Below are positions 42,117-50,885 of a stretch of DNA of 64,000 nucleotides, piece after piece. The DNA is taken from positions 1,674,001 through 1,738,000 of the forward strand of contig NZ_CP072876.1 of assembly GCF_017968845.1 (NCBI RefSeq). The letters are read 5' to 3'. Each line of letters begins with the position of its first letter. Position 1 is the stretch's first letter. Under the pieces are notes generated by a model. The model saw only the letters and a program-made list of their open reading frames with translations, was not told the DNA's origin and did no database searches. Both the position numbers and the translations under genes were made by a program. Origin of the DNA: Microbacterium sp. NIBRBAC000506063 (lineage in GTDB: Bacteria; Actinomycetota; Actinomycetes; Actinomycetales; Microbacteriaceae).

Positions 42117-42980
42117 ATGATGCAGCAGACGCGCTGGTTCTCGCGGGAGCGAGTGGGACGATTCGTGCTGTCGCCGATCGTGCAGAGGACGATCATCGTC
42201 GTCATCCTGATCAATGCGGCGGTGCTCGGGCTGGAGACGATCCGCGGGCTCTCCGAGCCCGCCGCACTGGTCCTGCATCTGCTCGACAAGATCTGCCTGG
42301 GCATCTTCGTGGTGGAGATCGCGCTGAAGCTCTACGCGCAGCGCCTCCGCTTCTTCCGCGACGCGTGGAACGTCTTCGACTTCCTCGTGGTCGGCGTCGC
42401 GCTCATCCCCGGCTCCGACGGACTGGCGGTCCTTCGGGCGTTGCGGGTCCTGCGCGTACTGCGTCTCGTGTCGGTCGTGCCGGCGCTGCGCCGGGTCGTC
42501 GACGCGCTCATGCGGGCGATCCCGGGCATCGCCTCCATCGCCGTGCTCCTGGTGATCATCTTCTACGTCGGCGCCGTGATGGCCACGACCCTCTTCGGCG
42601 ACCACTTCCCGGAGCTGTTCGGGTCCCTCGGAACGTCGCTGTTCTCCCTCTTCCAGGTGACGACGCTCGACAACTGGTCCAGCATCGCGCGCGAGGTGGC
42701 CACGGTCCTCCCCTGGGCGCCGTTCTTCTTCGTCCCCTTCGTGCTCGTCAGTGCTCTGACCGTGCTCAACCTCTTCATCGCCGTCATCGTCGATGCGATG
42801 CAGGGGATCGACCGGGAGCGCGCGGATGCCTCTCCGGCCGTGCCCGCAGGAGGCGACCGCGTTTCGGAACAGAGCGTGCTCGTCGAGGAGGTGCGCCTGC
42901 TGCAGGAGCAGGTCACGGCGCTCACCGCTGCCGTCGAGGGCGCGCGCGGCTCGGAGCGCGACGCCTCGCCGGTAGGCTGA
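42117..42980 (+). CDS. Bacterial voltage-gated cation channel (NaChBac type)
   Basis: 287 aa, six transmembrane segments. S4 is the Arg ladder LRALRVLRVLRLVSVVPALRR (about residues 106-126). The pore loop reads FQVTTLDNWSS, with the filter at residues 183-188 as TLDNWS where NaChBac-like sodium channels have TLESWA/S. S6 is SALTVLNLFIAVIVDAM, followed by a coiled-coil-like tail (VEEVRLLQEQVTALTAAVE) that would tetramerise the channel. The start at ATG 42117 (or 42120) has GGGAGG close by; GTG 42096 is possible. Selectivity with Asp in the filter is uncertain: sodium or calcium. Confidence 0.88.
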   Translation: MMQQTRWFSRERVGRFVLSPIVQRTIIVVILINAAVLGLETIRGLSEPAALVLHLLDKICLGIFVVEIALKLYAQRLRFFRDAWNVFDFLVVGVALIPGSDGLAVLRALRVLRVLRLVSVVPALRRVVDALMRAIPGIASIAVLLVIIFYVGAVMATTLFGDHFPELFGSLGTSLFSLFQVTTLDNWSSIAREVATVLPWAPFFFVPFVLVSALTVLNLFIAVIVDAMQGIDRERADASPAVPAGGDRVSEQSVLVEEVRLLQEQVTALTAAVEGARGSERDASPVG

Positions 42981-42997
42981 GAAGCCGGAGGTATCGG

Positions 42998-43785
42998 ATG
43001 CCGGAGGGCAGGACGCGGCGGCGGTCGCGGGAATACGCGGCGTTCGTCTTCATCGGACTGCTGGCGGGGCTGCTCTCCGGGCTCTTCGGGGTCGGGGCGG
43101 CACGGTGATCGTGCCGCTGCTGGTGCTCATGCTGCACTTCGATCAGCGTCGTGCGGCCGGGACCTCGCTCGCCGCCATCGTACCGACGGCATCCATCGGG
43201 GTGCTCTCCTATGCGCTCACCGACTCGGTGGCGTGGATACCCGCCCTGATCCTCGCCGGCGGGGCCGTCGTCGGGCGCAGGTCGGCACGCGCCTGCTGCC
43301 CGGGTGTCGCAGTCGGCGCTGCGCTGGGTTTCGTGGCGTTCCTGGTGCTGGTCATCGCCAGCCTGTTCATCGTGATCCCGTCGCGCGGAGCGGCGTTGGA
43401 GATCACCTGGTACGCGGTGCTGGGTCTGGTCGGGCTCGGGCTGTTCACGGGGATCGTCGCGGGACTCATCGGCGTGGGCGGGGGTGTGGTCGTCGTCCCC
43501 GCGCTCATGGTGCTGTTCGGCACGAGCGACCTGGAGGCGAAGGGGACCTCGCTGCTGATGATGATCCCGACCGCGGTCTCGGGCACGATCGGCAACCTCC
43601 GCCATCGCAACGTCGACCTGGTCGCCGCAGGGGCCATCGGTCTTTCCGCCTGCACGACGACGGCGCTCGGCGCCTGGCTCGCCACGCTGATCGATCCCTT
43701 CGCCGGCAACATGCTCTTCGCGGCCTACCTCGTCGTGATCGCGATCCAGATGGCGATCAAGGCGCTGCGCACACGGCCCCGGTAG
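42998..43785 (+). CDS. TauE/SafE-family anion exporter (four apparent single-base losses)
   Basis: ATG 42998. About eight membrane helices with the duplicated family motifs GLLAGLLSGLFGVGGG and FTGIVAGLIGVGGGVVVVPA. The frame breaks at about 43094. A further segment at about 43275-43330 reads sensibly (GAQVGTRLLPRVSQSALRWV) only if three more bases are restored; since three losses keep the frame, that peptide is scrambled but open. Repaired length 263 aa. The family exports sulfite or other sulfonate-related anions; substrate unknown here. Confidence 0.85.
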
Positions 43786-43830
43786 CGGCATCCGCTCTCG
43801 CCGGCGATGCAGGGTCGGTAGGATCGAAGC

Positions 43831-44277
43831 GTGCCCGTGAACACTGAACTGGTCGGTCGTGAGTTTCCGCCGACGCCCGCCTACCTGGTCGGACGAGAGA
43901 AGGTGCGCGAATTCGCGCGTGCCGTCTTCGCCGATGCCCCGCTGCACACCGACGTCGAGGCGGCCCAGGCCCTCGGCTACGCCGACGTCGTCGCCCCGCC
44001 GACCTTCGCGATGGTGATCCAGGATCAGACGCTCCAGCAACTGCTCGCCGAGCCCGATTCGGGCATCGTGCTCGCCCGCACCATCCACGGTGAGCAGCGC
44101 TTCGCCTACACCCGCCCGATCGTCGCCGGCGATGAGCTGACCGCGACGCTCTGCGTCACCTCCGTGCGGGCGGTCGGCGGCAATGCGATGGTCACGAGCG
44201 AGGCCGAGATCACGGATGCCGCAGGAGCCCACGTCGTGACCGCGACCTCGGTGCTGCTGGTGGGAGAGGACGCCTGA
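43831..44277 (+). CDS. FAS1-like (R)-specific dehydratase subunit, HadA-like
   Basis: 148 aa, GTG 43831. It is a MaoC-like hot-dog domain of the UPF0336/HadA type: VGREFPPTPAYLVGREKVRE, FADVVAPPTFA-like (YADVVAPPTFAMV), HGEQRFAYTRPIVAGDEL. It lacks the catalytic D-x-x-P-x-H motif, supplied by the partner. TAGGAT lies just before the GTG, consistent with leaderless expression. It is coupled by TGATG to the next gene, giving a heterodimeric hydratase as in mycobacterial HadAB. Confidence 0.8.
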   Translation: MPVNTELVGREFPPTPAYLVGREKVREFARAVFADAPLHTDVEAAQALGYADVVAPPTFAMVIQDQTLQQLLAEPDSGIVLARTIHGEQRFAYTRPIVAGDELTATLCVTSVRAVGGNAMVTSEAEITDAAGAHVVTATSVLLVGEDA

Positions 44278-44717
44278 TGGACTTCACCGTGGGCGCGCAG
44301 ATCGCCGAACGCACCGTGCATCTCACGCGCGAGTCCCTCGTGCGCTACGCCGGGGCCTCCGGCGACTTCAACCCGATCCACTACCGCGACGACGTCGCCG
44401 AGAAGGTGGGCCTGCCCGGTGTCCTCGCGCACGGCATGCTGACGATGGGCATCGCCTCCTCCGTCGTGGTGGCGGCGCTGGGCGACTCGGCAGCCATCAC
44501 CGACTACGGCGTGCGGTTCACCCGGCCGGTGGTCGTGCATCCCGACGACGGCGCCGAGCTGCGGATCGTGGCGAAGGTGGGCGCGGCGGATGCCGAGACC
44601 GCCCGGATCGATCTGACGGTGACGCACCGTTCGACAGGCTCACGGCAGGCGGCCGACGGAGGGTCGGGCGAGACCACCGTGCTCGGCAAGGCGCAGCTGC
44701 GCGTCGCGCTCGCCTGA
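44277..44717 (+). CDS. MaoC-like (R)-hydratase catalytic subunit, HadB-like
   Basis: 146 aa. It carries the hydratase motif YAGASGDFNPIHYRD (catalytic Asp and His) and GVLAHGMLTMGI. It probably dehydrates (R)-3-hydroxyacyl thioesters in fatty-acid synthesis or beta-oxidation together with the preceding subunit. Near the C-terminus the sequence RSTGSRQAADGGSGE interrupts the last strand. It is encoded by a copy of the CCGTTCGACAGGCTCACGG repeat at 44627-44645 inserted in frame. Confidence 0.83.
   Translation: MDFTVGAQIAERTVHLTRESLVRYAGASGDFNPIHYRDDVAEKVGLPGVLAHGMLTMGIASSVVVAALGDSAAITDYGVRFTRPVVVHPDDGAELRIVAKVGAADAETARIDLTVTHRSTGSRQAADGGSGETTVLGKAQLRVALA
44627..44645 (+). repeat. CCCTTCGAC-type repeat inside the HadB-like coding sequence (copy 2)
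   Basis: CCGTTCGACAGGCTCACGG matches the family at 40286 and 46501. It is translated in frame as part of the C-terminal loop. Confidence 0.6.
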
Positions 44718-44720
44718 GCC

Positions 44721-45852
44721 ATGGCCGAGATCACGCCCATCCCGCTCGCGCAGCTGACGACCCTGCGCACGGGGCCGCGCCGTTGCGCATGCGCGAGGCC
44801 ACGACGACCGAAGAACTGGTCGAGGAGTTGCGCGCGGTGTGGGCCAGCGGCGACGACTGGTTCGTTCTCGGCGGGGGTCGAACCTCTTCGTCGGCGACGA
44901 GCCCTTCGACGGGACCGTCGTGCGCATCCTCACCTCCGGCATCGAGCGGCTGCCCTCGCCGTTCGAGGGTCGCGCGCGCGTGCGCGTGCAGGCCGGCAAC
45001 GACTGGGATGCACTCGTCGCGTACACGGTCCGTGAGGGACTCGCCGGGATCGAGGCGATGTCGGGCATCCCCGGCACGGTCGGAGCAGCCCCCGTGCAGA
45101 ACATCGGCGCCTACGGCCAGGAGATCCAGGAGACGCTCGTCGAGGTCGAGCTCATCGACGAGTCGACGGGCGAGGTGTCGGTCGTCCCGGCATCCGAGTT
45201 GGGCCTGGGCTTTCGCACGTCGGTGCTCAAGCATCACTACGGCGGCGAGCCGCTGCGCCGTGCGGTGATCCTCTCGGTCACCCTCGATCTCGCCGATGTC
45301 GGCTCGGCGGGGCGCATCGTGCGGGGAGACCAACTGCGGCGGGCCCTGGCGCTCGCGAACGACGACCCCGTGCCGCTGGCGTGGGTGCGTGAGCAGATCC
45401 TCGGTATCCGGGCGTCCAAGGGCATGGTGCTCGATGACGACGACCCGACACCTACAGCGCCGGCTCGTTCTTCCAGAACGCGATCGTCTCGGACCAGGTC
45501 GCGCGCGGGTTGCCGGCGGAGTGCCCGCGCTGGCCGGTCACGCCCGACCTCGACACGGTCACGGTGATCCCCTGGGCGCCTTCGACGGTACGGTGCCCGC
45601 CATCCCGCAGCAGGCCAGCGACGTCAAGGTGAGCGCGGCCTGGTTGATCGAGCAGTCCGGCATCCGGCGCGGCTTCAAGCTGCCGCGTTCGCGCGCGGGG
45701 CTGTCGACCAAGCACGCCCTGGCCCTCACCAACCGGGGAACGCGACGGCGGCCGAGCTGTCGGAGCTCGCCCGCTTCATCCGGAGCCGGGTGCACGCCGA
45801 GTTCGGACTGCTGCTGCAGCCCGAACCCGTGCTGGTGGGCGTCGAGCTCTGA
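44721..45852 (+). CDS. murB: UDP-N-acetylenolpyruvoylglucosamine reductase (five frameshifts)
   Basis: ATG 44721. One base is missing at about 44772, 44877, 45448, 45555 and 45737, each in a G or C run. Repaired length is 378 aa. It has the FAD-binding core ([40 protein letters not shown] with YGQEI), the catalytic serine region SAGSFFQNA, and the C-terminal [22 protein letters not shown]. MurB reduces UDP-GlcNAc-enolpyruvate to UDP-MurNAc in peptidoglycan synthesis. Three bases after the HadB-like gene. Confidence 0.92.
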
Positions 45853-45863
45853 CCCCGCCGAGA

Positions 45864-45918
45864 ACGTACAGTACGTCCTTCTGGCTGCGCGCGAAGAACG
45901 TTTCGTGCGTTCTCGCGG
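45864..45918. repeat. murB-aspC spacer: ACGTAC-A-GTACGT palindrome and AGAACG/CGTTCT repeat (copy 2)
   Basis: A perfect 13-base palindrome at 45864-45876 is followed at 45893-45918 by the 26-base element also found at 9204-9229 in the opposite orientation. It lies between convergent genes, so a bidirectional terminator is possible. Confidence 0.55.
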
Positions 45919-45951
45919 AGTGCGCACCGACGGATGACGCGGCGGGCAGGC

Positions 45952-47167
45952 TCAGGCGAACAGGCGCTGGAGGCGCTGGATGCCCTCCAGGAGCTGGTCG
46001 TCGCCGAGGGCGTACGACAGGCGCAGGTATCCGGAGGGCCGAAGGCCTCGCCGGGGACGACGGCGACCTCGGCCTGCTCGAGGATGAGGTCGGCGAGCTC
46101 GAGTGACGTCGTCGGCGTGACGCCGCCCCAGGAGCGGCCGAGCAGACCCTGCACATCGGGGTAGACGTAGAAGGCGCCGCCCGGGGTCGGCACGCGTACG
46201 CCGTCGATCTTCGACAGCTCGGCGACGATGAGCTGTCGGCGGCGGTCGAAGGCCTCCTTGAACTGCTCGGCCTCGGTCTGCGGCCCGTTGAGGGCGGCGA
46301 TCGCAGCCTTCTGGGCGACGTTGTTGACATTGCTGGAGAGGTGCGACTGGAGGTTTCCGGCGACCTTGATCGCATCGGCGGGGCCGACCATCCAGCCCAC
46401 GCGCCAGCCGGTCATGGCGTAGGTCTTGGCGACGCCGTTGACGAGGATCGTCTGGCCCGCGGCATCCGGGACCGCCTGCACGATCGACGTGGCCGTGCCG
46501 CCGGTCCCCGAGCCCGTCGAAGGGTAGGTGAGGTTCTGGTAGATCTCGTCGGAGATGATCCAGATGCCGTGCTCGACCGCCCACTCGCCGATCGCCCGGG
46601 TCTCCTCGGCGGTGTAGACCGATCCGGTGGGGTTGGACGGGGAGACGAACACGAGTACGGACGTGCGCGCGGTGCGGGCTGCCTCGAGCTGCTCGACGGT
46701 GACCTTGTAGTCCTGATCGGCGCCGGCGAAGACCTCGACGGGCAAGCCGTCGGCGAGGCGGATCGCCTCGGGGTAGGTGGTCCAGTAGGGGCCGGCAGCA
46801 GCACCTCGTCGCCGGGGTTCACGACGGCCTGGAAAGCCTGGTAGACGGCCTGCTTGCCGCCGTTGGTGACGATGACCTGGCTCGGGGAGACCTCGAGCCC
46901 GGAGTCGCGGAGGGTCTTGGCGGCGACGGCCTCACGGAGGGCGGGAAGGCCCGCCGCCGGCGTGTACCGGTAGCTGGTGGGATCGGCGAGGGCCTCGGCG
47001 GCGGCGTCGACGATGAACTGCGGCGTGGCGAAGTCGGGCTCGCCGGCGGCGTAGGAGATCACCGGCTTGCCATCGGCCTTGAGCGCCTTGGCCTTGGCGT
47101 CGACCTTCAGGGTCGCCGATTCGGCGATGGCGGAGAGCTTGCGGGAGAGAGGAGCGCGTTCGGTCAC
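45952..47167 (-). CDS. aspC: Pyridoxal-phosphate aminotransferase, aspartate type (two frameshifts)
   Basis: 405 aa after restoring one base near 46793 and one near 46038. Class I fold: [45 protein letters not shown], the PLP lysine in [16 protein letters not shown], and the C-terminal [13 protein letters not shown]. The peptide [14 protein letters not shown] after the NLTY motif is encoded by an inserted CCCTTCGAC-type repeat. It transaminates aspartate/2-oxoglutarate or related acids. Confidence 0.9.
46501..46524 (-). repeat. CCCTTCGAC-type repeat inside aspC (copy 3)
   Basis: On the minus strand CCCTTCGACGGGCTCGGGGA continues to ACCGG, about 20 of 24 bases identical to the copy at 40286. 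Translated in frame as PSTGSGTG. Confidence 0.65.
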
Positions 47168-47280
47168 GCTTACGAGCGTAGTCCTCCCTCCGGTGCCCGT
47201 GACAGGACGTGTCCTCGCATTGGCACTCAGTCTCAGCTACAATGGTTCGCAGTCTCACAGCTTTCTCAAGGGGAGAGATC

Positions 47281-48982
47281 ATGCCCACCCAGTCCTACGC
47301 GCCGCCGGCAGCCGACTACGCCTTCCTCTACCGCGATGCCTTCGGCCGAGACATCGTCGCCGGCGCCACGGGCGGCGAGATGACCGCAGAGGATGCCGCA
47401 GAGATCCTCGCCGGCGCAGGGGATTTCGCCGCCGAGGTGCTCGCCCCGCTCGACCGGCCCGGCGACCAGATCGGCGCGAGGCTCGAGAACGGGCAGGTGC
47501 GCCTCCCCGCGGGCTTCGCCGAGGCGTACCAGGCCTTCATCGAGTCGGGCTGGGTGACCGCGGTCGCTCCCGCCAGCGCCGGCGGCGACGACCTTCCGGC
47601 ATCCGTCCAGGCGGGGCTCGGCGAGATCTGGAACGGCGCCAACGCGGCCTTCGCGCTGTGCTGGATGCTCTCGGCCGGCGCGATCCACGCCCTCGACGCG
47701 GTCGCGTCCGAGGAACTGCGCGAGACCTACCTCACCAAGCTCGTCAGCGGCGAGTGGACCGGCACCATGAACCTGACCGAGCCGGATGCCGGCACCGACC
47801 TCGGCGCGATCCGCACGTTCGCCACTCCGCGCGAGGACGGCACCTGGGCGATCCGCGGACAGAAGATCTTCATCACGTGGGGCGACCACGATGTCGCAGA
47901 GAACATCGTGCACCTCGTGCTCGCCCGCACGCCCGACGCCCCGGCCGGCAGTCGTGGGCTGTCGCTGTTCGTGGTGCCGCGCACGCTCGTGGCGGCCGAC
48001 GGTTCGCTGGGCGAGCGCAACGCGGTCGAGACCGTCGCGATCGAGCACAAGCTCGGCATCCACGCGAGCCCCACATGCGTGCTCTCCTACGAGGACGCGA
48101 CCGGCTACCTCGTCGGCCCGCTGCACGGGGGACTGTCGGCGATGTTCGTGATGATGAACTCCGCCCGCGTCGGAATGGGGCACCAGGCCACCGGTATCGC
48201 CGAGCGCGCCTACCAGGCCGCCGCCGCCTACGCGGCCGACCGCAGGCAGGGCGGGTGATGGATCGCCCCGAGGGCGCGCCGATCGCCGAGCACCCCGACG
48301 TCGCGCGTCTGCTGCGATCGATGTCGAGCCAGATCTTCGCGATGCGCGCTCTTTCGGTCTACGTCGGCGACCTCTTCGACCGCGCCGAGAACGACGACGA
48401 CACCCTGCGCCTGGCCGAGTTCTTCGTGCCGATCCTCAAGGGTTGGGCGAGCGAGGAGACGCTGCGGGTCACCTCCGAGGCGATCCAGGTCTACGGCGGC
48501 ATGGGCTTCATCGAGGAGACCGGCGCCGCCCAGCACTACCGCGACGCGCGCATCGTGCCGATCTACGAGGGCACGACCGCGATCCAGGCCAACGACCTCC
48601 TCGGCCGCAAGCTCCTGCGCAACGGCGGCGAGACGGCCGCCGAGCTGTTCGCCGCGATCGACGAGACCGTGACGGCGTTGCGCGCCGCGCCTGGCGAGGT
48701 GGCCGCGCGCACGGCCGAGCGCCTGTCCCGGGCGTCGGATGCCGCGCAGCGCGCCACCGCGGCCGTGCTGGCCTTCGCAGACTCGCCTCGTGACGCCTAC
48801 GCAGGCAGCGTCCCCTACCTCACGCTCCTGGGCACGCTCGCGGTGGCTGGATGCACGGGCTCGCCGTGCTCGCCGCATCCGATGACGCCCGGCGCCTGGC
48901 CGACGCCGACTTCTACGGCGCCCACCACCTCTCGCGGGTGCACGCGCTCGCCGAGGCCGTCGCCGCCGGCGAGATCGACTGA
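47281..48982 (+). CDS. Acyl-CoA dehydrogenase (two frameshifts)
   Basis: ATG 47281 after AAGGGGAG, with TACAAT at 47238-47243 as a good -10. One base is missing at about 48252 and 48845; repaired length 567 aa. The FAD-dependent core is visible: WTGTMNLTEPDAGTDLGAIR, FITWGDHDVAENIVHLVLAR, EHKLGIHASPTCVL and QVYGGMGFIEETGAAQHYRD, ending YEGTTAIQANDLLGRKL and a long C-terminal helical domain. It catalyses the first step of fatty-acid beta-oxidation and supplies acetyl-CoA to the glyoxylate enzymes next door. Confidence 0.92.
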
Positions 48983-48998
48983 CGCGGCTTTCGACATG

Positions 48999-49041
48999 AC
49001 GAAGCGGGGTCGGATGCCGCGGCATCCGACCCCCGCTTCGT
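48999..49041. terminator. Bidirectional terminator between convergent fadE-like gene and aceB
   Basis: ACGAAGCGGGG-TCGGATGCC and GGCATCCGAC-CCCCGCTTCGT form a 20-bp stem with a 2-base loop. The left arm has four G where the right arm has five C, a single-base imbalance of the same kind as the coding frameshifts. Confidence 0.85.
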
Positions 49042-49049
49042 GCTCAGCC

Positions 49050-50702
49050 TCAGTCGGTCTCGACCAGGTGCCGGTTGTAGGCGCCCAGCGTCAGGAACGC
49101 CGGGAACTCTTCGCCCAGGGCCACCTCGCGGAACACCTCCGCGGCGTCGTCGAAACGGTCGCCCTCGGTGCGGGAGACCTCGCCGAGCACCTGGGTGATC
49201 AGTCCTTCGACGTAGTCGCGCGTGATGGGCGTGCCGTCCTCGGTCTTGCGGTCCTGGTGGATCCACTGCCAGATCTGGCTGCGCGAGATCTCGGCGAGGG
49301 AGGCGTCCTCGGTGAGGGTGCCCAGTGACACGACGCCCGAGCCCCGCAGCCAGGCCTCGACGTAGCGGATCGTCACCGACACGTTGTCGTGCACGCCCCG
49401 CGCGGTGATGGGACGACCCATGCGCAGATCCAGCAACTGCGCTGCGGTCACCTCGACGTCGTCGCGCTGACGGTCCAGCTGATTCGGCCGGTTGCCCAGG
49501 ACGGCGTCGAACTCGGTCCGAGCCGTCTCGATGAGGCCCGGATGTGCGACCCAGGTGCCGTCGAAGCCGGTCGCGGCCTCTTGGCGCTTGTCGGCGGCGA
49601 CCTTCTCCAGCTCGACGGCGGTCGACTCGGGGTCGCCCGCGTTCGGGATGACCGCGCTCATGCCGCCGATCGCGTGGGCGCCGCGCTTGTGCGCGGTCTT
49701 GACGATGAGGTCGGTGTAGGCGCGCATGAACGGCACCGCCATGGTGACCTCGTTGCGGTCGGGCAGCACGAACCGGGAACCGCGTCCGCGGTAGTTCTTG
49801 ATGATCGAGAACAGGTAGTCCCAGCGTCCGGCGTTCAGTCCTGCGCAGTGGTCGCGCAGGGCGAAGAGGATCTCTTCCATCTCGAAGGCCGCGGGCAGGG
49901 TCTCGATGTGGACCGTCGCGCGGATCGTGCCGTGCGCGAGGCCGAGGTACTGCTCGCTGAAGGTGAAGACGTCGTCCCACAGCTTCGCCTCTTCGGCCGA
50001 CTCCAGCTTCGGCAGGTAGAAGTAGGGTCCGCGCCCGGCGGCGATGAGCGCCGGGGCGTTGTGGAAGAAGTACAGGCCGAAGTCGACCAGCGATGCGGAT
50101 GCCGCGAGTGCACGGCCGGTGCGGTCGGTGTACTGCAGGTGCGCCTCGGTGAGGTGCCAGCCGCGCGGTCGCATCACGATCGTGGGAGTGCGCTCGGCGG
50201 AGATGCGGTACTCCTTGCCCTCCGGGCTGGTGTACTCCAGGTCGCCGCGGATCGCGCTCGCCAGCGTCAGCTGGTCTTCGATGACGTTCGCCCAGGTCGG
50301 CGACATGGCGTCCTCGAGGTCGGCGAGCCAGACCTGCGCGCCGGAGTTGAGGGCGTTGATCGCGAGCTTCGGGCTCACGGGGCCGGTGATCTCGACCCGG
50401 CGATCCTCGAGACCGGGGCCGGCGCCGGCGACTCGCCACTCGGCATCGTCTCGGATGTGGCGGGTGTCGGCGGGGAACTGCGGGTCCTGGCCGGTGCCGA
50501 TCTCGAAGCGGCGCCGCAGGCGCTCGGCGAGCCGGTCATGGCGGCGGCCGGCGAAACGGCTGTGCAGTTCGGTCAGGAACGCGATCGCCTCGGGCGTGAG
50601 GATGTCCTCGTAGCGGTCGCCCAGGCGGCCGAGGATCTCGATCGCGGGGCCGGTGGTGGAGTTCTCAGTGACGGGCGCGATGCCCGTGGCGGTGGGTGTC
50701 AT
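49050..50702 (-). CDS. aceB: Malate synthase A
   Basis: 550 aa, intact. Key elements are LADLEDAMSPTWANVIEDQL, the signature KLESAEEAKLWDDVF, VHIETLPAAFEMEEILFALR with catalytic Glu, and the C-terminal TEDGTPITRDYVEGL. It condenses glyoxylate with acetyl-CoA in the glyoxylate shunt. Divergent from ramB, whose homologue represses this gene in Corynebacterium; isocitrate lyase is not in the window. Confidence 0.95.
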   Translation of the reverse strand: MTPTATGIAPVTENSTTGPAIEILGRLGDRYEDILTPEAIAFLTELHSRFAGRRHDRLAERLRRRFEIGTGQDPQFPADTRHIRDDAEWRVAGAGPGLEDRRVEITGPVSPKLAINALNSGAQVWLADLEDAMSPTWANVIEDQLTLASAIRGDLEYTSPEGKEYRISAERTPTIVMRPRGWHLTEAHLQYTDRTGRALAASASLVDFGLYFFHNAPALIAAGRGPYFYLPKLESAEEAKLWDDVFTFSEQYLGLAHGTIRATVHIETLPAAFEMEEILFALRDHCAGLNAGRWDYLFSIIKNYRGRGSRFVLPDRNEVTMAVPFMRAYTDLIVKTAHKRGAHAIGGMSAVIPNAGDPESTAVELEKVAADKRQEAATGFDGTWVAHPGLIETARTEFDAVLGNRPNQLDRQRDDVEVTAAQLLDLRMGRPITARGVHDNVSVTIRYVEAWLRGSGVVSLGTLTEDASLAEISRSQIWQWIHQDRKTEDGTPITRDYVEGLITQVLGEVSRTEGDRFDDAAEVFREVALGEEFPAFLTLGAYNRHLVETD

Positions 50703-50715
50703 CTTGAACCTCGTT

Positions 50716-50753
50716 CATTGAGCGGTGGCGGCGACGCCGCCGAAGTCGAAATG
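50716..50753 (-). repeat. GTTGAGCGAG-family repeat, divergent copy (copy 7)
   Basis: ATTGAGCGGTGGCGGC-GACGCCGCC-GAAGTCGAAAT retains both ends of the family around a GGCGGC/GCCGCC stem. It lies between the aceB start and its promoter region, so it would be in the 5' leader of aceB. Confidence 0.6.
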
Positions 50754-50811
50754 TCGTGTGCTGACCGGTGGTTCTTCCACTCTGGGTGAAGATCAACCCC
50801 TCCGCCGTACG

Positions 50812-50885
50812 AATCGGCTGTGAAGTTTCATGAATATTCTTCTTTCGTGACAGAATGGCGTGATCCACCCGAGCAAGGAGCGAAC
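50812..50885. promoter_or_regulatory. aceB-ramB divergent control region
   Basis: The AT-richest patch locally: GAAGTTTCATGAATATTCTTC with a perfect GAATATTC palindrome at 50832-50839. RamB sites in Corynebacterium are A/T-rich with an AAAGTTTGCAAA-like core; TGAAGTTTCATGAA is reminiscent but not identical. This is the probable operator for autoregulation and aceB repression (inference). Confidence 0.4.

Noticed and set aside
44721..45852. murB region as several small unrelated ORFs
   Set aside because: Ordered MurB motifs continue across five one-base shifts, and the repaired length is right for MurB.
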